A DNA stretch of 64,000 nt. Origin: Thalassotalea nanhaiensis. GTDB lineage: Bacteria; Pseudomonadota; Gammaproteobacteria; Enterobacterales; Alteromonadaceae. Under the pieces are notes generated by a model, which saw only the letters and a program-made list of their open reading frames with translations, was not told where the DNA came from and did not search any database. Location: NCBI RefSeq assembly GCF_031583575.1, contig NZ_CP134146.1, forward strand, positions 1,860,001 to 1,924,000. Reading direction: 5' to 3'. This document shows, piece by piece, positions 27,159 through 34,657 of this stretch. Numbering within the stretch: position 1 is the stretch's first letter; each line of letters begins with the position of its first letter. Position numbers and translations under genes: made by a program.

Positions 27159-27194
27159 TGGCAATTCTAAGTTAATTCATCCATGAATTAAAAA
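27159..27194. repeat. Hairpin repeat, copy 2
   Basis: TGGCAATTCTAAG followed by TTAATTCAT-CC-ATGAATTAA. This is the second copy of the element at 15698-15732, with a compensatory change that keeps the 9-bp stem. It lies just beyond the terminator of the DUF885 gene. Confidence 0.7.
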
Positions 27195-27216
27195 GCCGCT
27201 AAAAATAGCGGCTTTT
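27190..27216 (-). terminator. Terminator of the DUF885 gene
   Basis: A 10-bp stem AAAAGCCGCT, loop, AGCGGCTTTT lies 25 bases past the stop at 27242. On the minus strand it ends in a run of four to five T. Confidence 0.75.
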
Positions 27217-27241
27217 GCTTTAACTGAATATAATCGAATTG

Positions 27242-29101
27242 CTACGAAGCTTTTTTCTCTGCAATGTAGTTTTTCATCATGGTATTCATTACATCTAATG
27301 GTAGAGGACCATTTTTAAGGTAAACGTCATGGAACTCGCGGATATCAAATTTATCGCCAAGTTCAGTTTGAACCATTTCGCGCATACGCAAAATTTCTAA
27401 CATACCTATTTTATACGCGGTTGCTTGTGATGGCATAACAGCATGGCGTTCAACCATTTTGATTGCATCTGATTTTGCATTTGGCGTATTGGTCACATAA
27501 TAGTTAATTGACTCTTCTCGAGTCCATTTTTTAACATGCATACCAGTATCAACAACTAAACGACAAGCACGCCATAATTCCATGGCTAAACGGCCAAAGT
27601 CAGAATATGGGTCAGAGTACATGCCAATTTCTTTTGGCAACTTCTCAGTGTATAAGCCCCAACCTTCACTATAAGCAGTGTAGCTTTTAAACTTACGGAA
27701 AGTAGGGATACCTTCTAGCTCTTGTGAGATAGCTAATTGCATATGATGTCCAGGAATACCTTCATGATAAGCTAATGCTTCCATTTGGTACGTAGGCATG
27801 GCCTTCATATCATAAAGGTTAGCGTAGTACATACCAGGGCGAGAGCCATCTGGAGCAGGGCGGTTATAGAATGCTTTACCTGCAGACTTTTCACGGAACG
27901 CTTCAACACGCTTAACAATTAAGTCAGCTTTTGGCTTAACTAAGAACAACTCATCTAAATGAGTCTTCATAGTATCAATTAATGCTGTTGCTTCGTCTAA
28001 GTAGCGTTGTTTTCCTGCTTCATCATCTGCGTAGTAAAATTGTTCATCTTCACGCATAAATTGCATAAATGCAGCCAAGTCGCCTTTAAAACCTACGCTG
28101 TCTTTGATAACACGCATTTCATTATGAATGCGGCTAACTTCACTTAAGCCGATTTGATGAATTTCTTCAGCAGTTAAGCTAGTAGTTGTGGTTTTAGCTA
28201 ACGCAACATTGTAATAATCATTACCTTCAGGGAATTTCCAGGCCCCAGCATCAGCTGTAGACTTTGCTTCAAGGCTAATTAGGTAATCCACCAAGTCTTG
28301 ATACGCTGGTTGTACACTTGAAAGTAATGCTTCATTAGCTGAAGCGATAAGCGCTGAAGATTCAGTTTCTGACAACTCTAGCTTTGCTACCTTCTTTTTA
28401 AAGTCAGCTAACAGCGTTGAGTCTTCACCTTCGGTGAACGGTGCACCAGCAATTAAGTTTTGTGAATCACGAATAACGTGTGGGAAAACGAAACTTGGAG
28501 CAATAATGCCTTTATCTTCACGAATTTTTAGTTGTACGATTAATTGTTCAATCACTGTATCAATGCCTGATAAGCGCTCAACATAAGCTGTTGCTTCTTC
28601 AACATTACTAACCGTATGCTGATTTATTAAAAACGACGGGATGCTTGAGTGTTGGCCATGCATTTGATTAACAGGGTAGTTATGGTAGCGCCATTTATGG
28701 TTAGCAATTTCTTGCTCCATGCTTTGTTCTGCTAATTTATAACTGATTTTTGTTTGTTCATCCAAAGCATCGTAATCAAACGTACGTAGAGCAACTAACT
28801 GATCTTTTGTTATTTGCAGCTCTTTTTCAGCATTGGCTTCAGAATTGTCATTCCATTTTCCATAGTCTTTTTTAATGCCCAAATATGTTTGAAATTGTGG
28901 ATAACGCATAACTGTATCCATAAAGTTTTTTTCAAAGGCAGCGTTTAACCGAGCTGATTCACTTTGCTCAGCAGCTGACTCTGTAACAACTTCAGTAGAT
29001 TCTGGTGACACGGATTCTGTTTGAGTCGGTGCCTGACTATTACAACCGAATAGCAGTGCTGAAGAAAGTGCTAAAGCGATTAGTGATTTGTTGGTTTGCA
29101 T
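27242..29101 (-). CDS. DUF885 family lipoprotein, probable metallopeptidase-like
   Basis: A 619-residue lipoprotein. The signal peptide MQTNKSLIALALSSALLFGC ends in a lipobox, followed by a Ser/Thr/Glu-rich linker. The DUF885 region carries the zinc-binding-type motif YHEGIPGHHMQ and the downstream SEGWGLYTEKL. The family is alpha-helical and its motif resembles gluzincin peptidases, so a periplasmic or surface peptidase is likely. I chose the ATG at 29101 because AGGA stands 7 bases before it and the signal peptide begins normally; 29119 is the longer option. Single gene with its own terminator. Confidence 0.85.
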   Translation of the reverse strand: MQTNKSLIALALSSALLFGCNSQAPTQTESVSPESTEVVTESAAEQSESARLNAAFEKNFMDTVMRYPQFQTYLGIKKDYGKWNDNSEANAEKELQITKDQLVALRTFDYDALDEQTKISYKLAEQSMEQEIANHKWRYHNYPVNQMHGQHSSIPSFLINQHTVSNVEEATAYVERLSGIDTVIEQLIVQLKIREDKGIIAPSFVFPHVIRDSQNLIAGAPFTEGEDSTLLADFKKKVAKLELSETESSALIASANEALLSSVQPAYQDLVDYLISLEAKSTADAGAWKFPEGNDYYNVALAKTTTTSLTAEEIHQIGLSEVSRIHNEMRVIKDSVGFKGDLAAFMQFMREDEQFYYADDEAGKQRYLDEATALIDTMKTHLDELFLVKPKADLIVKRVEAFREKSAGKAFYNRPAPDGSRPGMYYANLYDMKAMPTYQMEALAYHEGIPGHHMQLAISQELEGIPTFRKFKSYTAYSEGWGLYTEKLPKEIGMYSDPYSDFGRLAMELWRACRLVVDTGMHVKKWTREESINYYVTNTPNAKSDAIKMVERHAVMPSQATAYKIGMLEILRMREMVQTELGDKFDIREFHDVYLKNGPLPLDVMNTMMKNYIAEKKAS

Positions 29102-29244
29102 ATAAATTCCTATGTACATGGAAAAATCAATTCCGAAAGGGTGCCTGAAATTGTAACTAATGGCAACATTGTCGTGAAATTTTGTAAACCCTACACGGTA
29201 AAGTGTAGGTTTTACACGTTGTTTTACTGAATGGTATCGTTAGG

Positions 29245-30552
29245 TTAAAAAATTAGACCTGTCGCTCTAGGTTTTACTTTTTCAATTCTATTTGGCGTAT
29301 CTTTGCCACTCACTAACGACTTACTTGCTTTTGCAATTGCATTAACAATCTGAGTCATTTGCGGCAGGTCCAGCGTTGCTAGCTCATCACTCACTTGATG
29401 ATAATCATGATCATTACTCATTTGGGTACTGGATAAACTGTGGGCTGGCACACCAAGTTGGGCAAGTGATGCATTGTCAGAACGATAAAATAATTTATAT
29501 TTAGGGTAAGGATCGGCAAATATTTGTTGTTCTTTAGCATTCAAATTTTTATTCAATATTTGTGCTAAATTTGAACGTTCATAACCTGTCATCCAAAATG
29601 TTCCTGGTCCAAATTCAGATGGTTTTCCTATCATTTCGATGTTTAACATAGCAACGATGCTGCTTGCATCAATATCTTTAATAAAATAGCTGGAGCCTAA
29701 AAGCCCAGATTCTTCGGCCGTAAATGTCACATACATAATACTGCGCTTATTATCGATATTTTGATAATGGCGAGCTAAATTTAATACCGCACTTACCCCG
29801 GATGCATCATCATTAGCGCCGTTATAAATGCCATCTTCTTCACCATTAGCAGTTGTCCCTATATGATCATGATGAGCGGAAAACACAACGTACTCATTTG
29901 GTTTCTCTGAGCCAGGTTTCACTGCAATCATATTAGTTAATTGTTGCTGTAAATGTTGAATTGAACCAGACACCAATACCTCATCGATGGTTACTGTGTC
30001 GGTCAAAATCATCACTAAAGTTGCAGGCTTTCTTTTTTCATTACTTTGACTGCCACCGGCGAAGTGATTTTTATAGCGCTTGAATAGCTCTTTGTGTGCA
30101 CTATTTACCAGCAATATGTTATTGCCGCCATTCGTATTTACATGCTTTAGTTCGGCACGTAAATCGTCAGCTTGGCTAACTACTTTAATATTGGCATTAT
30201 CTTGATTGAATTCGAAGCTGCTGGCACTGCCGGAAAAAGCGATAAACTGGTTATCTATGGTGTTAGAATTTAATTTAACACTAATGTTGTCTGGTACGTA
30301 GCGCTGTAATGTAAAGTTTTGCTTAAAACTGCTTAAACCATTTAAAGGCTGTAAGCCTGCTTGTTTAAATTGTGTGGCAATATAATCTTCAGCGATACCG
30401 ATTTCAGGACTTCCCGCAAGGCGGCCTTTCAATTCATCGGAGGATAGAAATTGCATATCCTTTTCAATATTGGCAACGGTGATGTCACTTGCCACACAAA
30501 TATTGGATAAAGCGGCCAGGATCAGGGCAGTGTAATAGGGTTTAATATTCAT
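29245..30552 (-). CDS. M28 family aminopeptidase, secreted
   Basis: A 435-residue zinc aminopeptidase with signal peptide (residues 1-21, ending NICVA). An N-terminal segment contains MQFLSSDELKGRLAGS, followed by a PA-like insert. The M28 catalytic domain shows metal ligands in VFSAHHDHIG, NGANDDASGVS, FTAEESGLLGS (catalytic Glu pair) and NDHDYHQVSDE. It is predicted to work in the periplasm or outside the cell on peptides. It lies 35 bases past yaeQ on the same strand and may be cotranscribed with it. Confidence 0.9.
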   Translation of the reverse strand: MNIKPYYTALILAALSNICVASDITVANIEKDMQFLSSDELKGRLAGSPEIGIAEDYIATQFKQAGLQPLNGLSSFKQNFTLQRYVPDNISVKLNSNTIDNQFIAFSGSASSFEFNQDNANIKVVSQADDLRAELKHVNTNGGNNILLVNSAHKELFKRYKNHFAGGSQSNEKRKPATLVMILTDTVTIDEVLVSGSIQHLQQQLTNMIAVKPGSEKPNEYVVFSAHHDHIGTTANGEEDGIYNGANDDASGVSAVLNLARHYQNIDNKRSIMYVTFTAEESGLLGSSYFIKDIDASSIVAMLNIEMIGKPSEFGPGTFWMTGYERSNLAQILNKNLNAKEQQIFADPYPKYKLFYRSDNASLAQLGVPAHSLSSTQMSNDHDYHQVSDELATLDLPQMTQIVNAIAKASKSLVSGKDTPNRIEKVKPRATGLIF

Positions 30553-30587
30553 CGGTATATTCTTATATTTATGGTCAGCTGTATTTA

Positions 30588-31133
30588 CTAACTTTTTTGT
30601 TCCAGAAGGGTTTCAAGATCTATTTGGACGGTAGAGTCATTATTGCCAAGCCAGATTTGGCCGGAATCAATGCTGCATTGCAATTCCATGGTTCGATCGA
30701 CCAAACCTGCAAGTTGTTCACACGTTTCGTCATTAATTTTATACACGTTTAAATTAGAAAAGGCCGATAACTTATTTTGAATTTTCTTCCACCAGACATC
30801 GGCGGCTGAACCGTAACTGTATAACCGCATTTCTTTGGCTTTCGTACAGCCTTTTTTAATGCGTTTTTCGTCAATTTGGCCTAACTCTATCCATAAATGA
30901 ATTTGTTCAGAATAATCTTTTACCCAAATTTCCGGTTCATCATCATCACTTAGTCCTTTGCAAAACTGTATGTCTTCGCGTGCGTTTAAAATGTAAGCTA
31001 AAATCCTTACCATCATGCGTCTGTCTGTTTCTGACGGGTGTTGGGCAATGGTAACGTTTAATGTGTCGTAGTAATGCCTATCCATATCAGATAACGAAAT
31101 AGTGGCTTTATAAATGGTTGCTTTTTGCGCCAT
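30588..31133 (-). CDS. yaeQ: YaeQ family protein
   Basis: A 181-residue protein matching YaeQ: MAQKATIYKATISLSDMDRHYY at the start, HPSETDRRMMVRILAYIL, EPEIWVKDYSEQIHLWIELG, and YSYGSAADVWW. YaeQ has a PD-(D/E)XK-nuclease-like fold. The role is not settled; older work linked it to haemolysin expression in an rfaH background. It is in a run of same-strand genes gloA, yaeQ, M28 peptidase with short gaps. Confidence 0.93.
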   Translation of the reverse strand: MAQKATIYKATISLSDMDRHYYDTLNVTIAQHPSETDRRMMVRILAYILNAREDIQFCKGLSDDDEPEIWVKDYSEQIHLWIELGQIDEKRIKKGCTKAKEMRLYSYGSAADVWWKKIQNKLSAFSNLNVYKINDETCEQLAGLVDRTMELQCSIDSGQIWLGNNDSTVQIDLETLLEQKS

Positions 31134-31142
31134 AGCGAGTAT

Positions 31143-31532
31143 TTAATCTTCTTTTGCTTGAATTAATTCAATGGCATAACCATCGGGATCTTTAACAAAT
31201 GCAATTTCAGTGGTACCGCCCTTAACGGGACCGGGTGCACGAGAAATAATGCCACCAAGTGATTCTATCTTTTCACATGCGGTATATACATTGTCCACTT
31301 CAATGGCTATATGACCAAACGCCTGCCCAAGGTCGTACTCTTTTACGCCCCAGTTATAGGTTAGTTCCAGTACGGTAGAGTGTGCCATATCGTCATAACC
31401 TAAAAAGGCTAAGGTATATTGATATTGTTCATTATCACTACGGCGTAATAGACGCATGCCTAACACATCTTGATAGAAGTTAATTGAGCGGTCTAAATCG
31501 CCAACTCGTAGCATGGTATGTAAAATTCGCAT
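31143..31532 (-). CDS. gloA: Lactoylglutathione lyase (glyoxalase I)
   Basis: Converts the methylglyoxal-glutathione hemithioacetal to S-lactoylglutathione. The 129-residue protein has metal ligands in the normal places: His5 in [11 protein letters not shown], Glu in [10 protein letters not shown], His in FGHIAIEV and Glu in YAIELIQ. The length and lack of insertions fit the nickel-type bacterial enzyme. It starts 34 bases past the nth stop and is followed closely by yaeQ. Confidence 0.95.
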   Translation of the reverse strand: MRILHTMLRVGDLDRSINFYQDVLGMRLLRRSDNEQYQYTLAFLGYDDMAHSTVLELTYNWGVKEYDLGQAFGHIAIEVDNVYTACEKIESLGGIISRAPGPVKGGTTEIAFVKDPDGYAIELIQAKED

Positions 31533-31566
31533 TCAGCTTTTTCCTTGATACAGTAAAACTGTGTAA

Positions 31567-32202
31567 TTATTCTGAAGTTTTTTCTTTAAATTCACACAGG
31601 TCTTCAATAATACAAGCGGTACAACGTGGTTTACGTGCAACACAAGTATAGCGGCCATGTAAAATAAGCCAATGGTGAACATCAACTTTAAATTCTTTGG
31701 GAACTACTTTTAGTAATTTTTGCTCGACTAAGTCAACGGTTTTACCCATTGCCAGTTTAGTGCGATTTGATACTCGATATATGTGGGTATCAACAGCAAT
31801 GGTAGGCCAACCAAACGCAGTGTTTAATACTACATTTGCCGTTTTTCTGCCCACTCCAGGAAGTGCTTCTAACGCGGCCCGATCTTCTGGTACTTCACCA
31901 TTGTGAAGGTCAACCAACATCTGGCAGGTTTTAATGGTGTTTTCTGCTTTGGTATTAAATAAGCCAATTGTTTTTATATAACTTTTTAGTTTATCTAAAC
32001 CTAAATCTAAAATTGCTTGTGGTGTGTTTGCTACCGGGTAGAGTTTATCAGTGGCTTTATTAACGCTGACATCGGTTGCCTGCGCTGACAGTAATACCGC
32101 TATTAGCAGTTCAAATGGCGAGCTAAAGTTTAACTCAGTGGTCGGGTGCGGATTATCATCTCTAAGTCGAGTTAAGATCTCGAGGCGTTTATCTTTGTTC
32201 AT
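31567..32202 (-). CDS. nth: Endonuclease III
   Basis: A DNA glycosylase/AP lyase removing oxidised pyrimidines. The 211-residue protein has the helix-hairpin-helix with catalytic Lys in LPGVGRKTANVVL, the catalytic Asp in AVDTHIYRVSNR and the 4Fe-4S cluster Cys pattern C-x6-C-x2-C-x5-C near the C-terminus (CVARKPRCTACIIEDLC). It ends the rsxABCDGE-nth cluster, 50 bases after rsxE, as in E. coli. Confidence 0.96.
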   Translation of the reverse strand: MNKDKRLEILTRLRDDNPHPTTELNFSSPFELLIAVLLSAQATDVSVNKATDKLYPVANTPQAILDLGLDKLKSYIKTIGLFNTKAENTIKTCQMLVDLHNGEVPEDRAALEALPGVGRKTANVVLNTAFGWPTIAVDTHIYRVSNRTKLAMGKTVDLVEQKLLKVVPKEFKVDVHHWLILHGRYTCVARKPRCTACIIEDLCEFKEKTSE

Positions 32203-32252
32203 TTATTTTTATTCTTATTGTTATAACTGAGCATACTTTAGGTTTCTAGATA

Positions 32253-32960
32253 CTAACCTTCGAAATTAACCCGAACACGTTCAATTGTTTGACTTTGTTC
32301 TGGTTTAGGTTGCTTATCTGCGATACGTGAATCGATACTGTTTTTGGCAGCAATTAAAAAGCCCATCGCAATAAATGCTCCTGGAGGCAAAATAGCCAGT
32401 AGGAATTTACTATCAAAACTAAACACTTCAATACGCAGTACTGTAGCCCAGTTACCAAGGAGTAACTCTGCACCGTCAAATAATGTGCCTTGGCCCAGTA
32501 TCTCTCTAATTGCGCCCAGTGTCATTAATACGAAAGCAAAACCAAGTCCCATCATTAAACCATCGAAACTGGCCTGTTTTACTGGATTTTTTGATGCATA
32601 GGCTTCTGCTCTACCGATAATGGCGCAGTTAGTTACAATTAGTGGTAAGAAAATGCCAAGTGATTGATATAAGCCATAAGTAAAAGCATTCATCAGCAAT
32701 TGTACGCAAGTAACAAAAGCCGCAATGATTAATACAAAAATTGGTATCCGAACTTCTTTAGGAACCCATTGCCTAATAGCCGATACTGTTGCGTTAGAGC
32801 AGACTAGTACTAATAATGTGGCTAAACCAAGGCCGATAGCATTGGTTAAGGTATTGGTGACCGCTAATAACGGACACAGGCCCAATAATTGCACTAAACC
32901 AGGGTTGTTTTTCCATAGCCCCTGCCAGCTTAGTTCTTTATATTCACTGCGTTCAGTCAT
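32253..32960 (-). CDS. rsxE: Electron transport complex subunit RsxE/RnfE
   Basis: A six-helix inner-membrane subunit of the Rnf/Rsx complex, related to RsxA. The 235-residue protein has [22 protein letters not shown] with the intramembrane Cys ligand, and [16 protein letters not shown]-like [16 protein letters not shown] with the second. In RnfA/E these Cys hold an iron centre inside the membrane. ATG 32960 overlaps the rsxG stop by 8 bases (ATGACTGA). Confidence 0.95.
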   Translation of the reverse strand: MTERSEYKELSWQGLWKNNPGLVQLLGLCPLLAVTNTLTNAIGLGLATLLVLVCSNATVSAIRQWVPKEVRIPIFVLIIAAFVTCVQLLMNAFTYGLYQSLGIFLPLIVTNCAIIGRAEAYASKNPVKQASFDGLMMGLGFAFVLMTLGAIREILGQGTLFDGAELLLGNWATVLRIEVFSFDSKFLLAILPPGAFIAMGFLIAAKNSIDSRIADKQPKPEQSQTIERVRVNFEG

Positions 32961-33594
32961 TGCTTATATCTCGACATGAGGTGGTATTGGTAACAATCTC
33001 ATCTTTATGAGCGTTGAAATACAATAGGGCATTGTGAACAGCGTTAACCACTGCTCGTGGTGTGATCGTTGCACCAGTAAATTGATCAAACATACCACCG
33101 TCTTTTTTTACAGCCCAGCGTAAATCTTTTTCTCCATCAATGAATTTTCCGTCAAAGCTGTAAATCCAGTCGGCTTTACGAATTTCAATTTTATCACCAA
33201 GGCCTGGCGTTTCTTTATGCTTTAAAACACGTACGCCGCTTAAAGTACCATCTGCATTGATAGCAACAAGCAAATTGATATTCCCGTTGTAGCCATCAGG
33301 AGCAACTGTGGTGATAGCAACAGCAACTGGAATATTATCCATACGTGCCACGTAAGCCGTTTGGCTATTGGCGCTGCCAAGTAAATCGCTATCGGTTATA
33401 AATTGACAATCATGGTACAAGTCATTATTTAATCGGTCAGGCGCAATTACCTGATGTAAGGTATCGAGTAATTGCTGTTCTTCTTGTCGTGCAATGGTGT
33501 CTTTGGTTAAATAGTTTACTATACCAACCATTGCAGTACAGGCTATTGCGAACATTGCTAACACTTTGGCATTTTGTTGGATGGCTATTTTCAT
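32953..33594 (-). CDS. rsxG: Electron transport complex subunit RsxG/RnfG
   Basis: A periplasm-facing flavoprotein subunit of the Rnf/Rsx complex. The 213-residue protein has one N-terminal membrane segment (about 11-27), an FMN-binding domain with [10 protein letters not shown] and the covalent-FMN motif [12 protein letters not shown], whose last Thr of SGAT-type motifs carries the flavin. It lies 2 bases after rsxD and overlaps rsxE. Confidence 0.95.
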   Translation of the reverse strand: MKIAIQQNAKVLAMFAIACTAMVGIVNYLTKDTIARQEEQQLLDTLHQVIAPDRLNNDLYHDCQFITDSDLLGSANSQTAYVARMDNIPVAVAITTVAPDGYNGNINLLVAINADGTLSGVRVLKHKETPGLGDKIEIRKADWIYSFDGKFIDGEKDLRWAVKKDGGMFDQFTGATITPRAVVNAVHNALLYFNAHKDEIVTNTTSCRDISND

Positions 33595-33596
33595 AA

Positions 33597-34655
33597 TTAT
33601 TTCGCCGCCTTATGACCATAAGTTCTTGGCCTTGCATATTGATCGATTAATGGTACGGCCATGTTGGCCAACAATACTGCAAACGCAATTGCGTCGGGAT
33701 AACCGCCAAATTTTCTGATGATATACACTAAGAAAGCAACTAATGCGGCATAGATAACGCGCCCTTTACGGGTAGTCGCTGCCGATACCGGGTCAGTTAA
33801 AATGAAAAATGCGCCAAGCATAGTTCCGCCAGCTAACCAGTGAAACATTGTAGAAGCACTGCTGTCTGGACTTATGCTAAAACCAATAAAAGAAAAAATA
33901 AACATAGCACCAAGGAAACTTACCGGGATCACCCAGTCGATGGCTTTTTTGGCTATTAGGAGTAAACCTCCCAGTAAAAATCCAACATTTACCCATTCCC
34001 AACCAACACTAAAGTGTTGGCCAAATACTGGGTTAGTTAGACTTTCCGCAGAAGTTAAGCCTAAAGTAAGATCTGTTTTTAAAGTATCTAATGGTGTCGC
34101 CATAGTGATACCGTCGATGTTCATTCTAATTTGTTCGACTGAAAACCCTTCCCAAGTATAACCCGTTAGAATTAGCCATAAATGATTAAAAAAGTTTAAG
34201 TCGTAAACCATTAATTCATTCGCGGGTTGCCAGGATGTCATTTGTACCGGAAACGAAACTAACAACATGACATAAGCTGCCATTGCAGGGTTAAATAAAT
34301 TGAAACCTAAACCGCCATATAATTGTTTGACGACACAAATAGCAAAGATACTACCAATAGCAGTTATCCACCAAGGTGCAAGTGAAGGTATTGAAATACC
34401 AATCAGTAAGCCCGTTAATACTGCTGAAAAGTCAGTTATTTGCGCGGTTATATTTTTATCTCGTACTGCTAAAAATAAAACCTCAGCTAAGACCGCAAAA
34501 GTGATTGCCAGGATAATTTGAATAATTGAACCCCAGCCAAAAAAGTACCATTGAGCAAAAACTCCTGGCAAGGCGGCTAAAATGACCAAGCGCATTAAGG
34601 CAGGCGTTTCTGCCTTTATATGGTTGTGTGGTGAACTTGCTATCCAAAATGCCAT
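33597..34655 (-). CDS. rsxD: Electron transport complex subunit RsxD/RnfD
   Basis: An integral membrane flavoprotein of the Rnf/Rsx complex, related to NqrB. The 352-residue protein has SSPHNHIKAETPALMRLV at its start, FNLFNPAMAAYVMLLVSFP, a DGITMATPLDTLKTDL segment that probably holds the covalently bound FMN threonine, and FFILTDPVSAATTRKGR. About nine membrane helices. It begins 2 bases after rsxC. Confidence 0.94.
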   Translation of the reverse strand: MAFWIASSPHNHIKAETPALMRLVILAALPGVFAQWYFFGWGSIIQIILAITFAVLAEVLFLAVRDKNITAQITDFSAVLTGLLIGISIPSLAPWWITAIGSIFAICVVKQLYGGLGFNLFNPAMAAYVMLLVSFPVQMTSWQPANELMVYDLNFFNHLWLILTGYTWEGFSVEQIRMNIDGITMATPLDTLKTDLTLGLTSAESLTNPVFGQHFSVGWEWVNVGFLLGGLLLIAKKAIDWVIPVSFLGAMFIFSFIGFSISPDSSASTMFHWLAGGTMLGAFFILTDPVSAATTRKGRVIYAALVAFLVYIIRKFGGYPDAIAFAVLLANMAVPLIDQYARPRTYGHKAAK

Positions 34656-34657
34656 GG

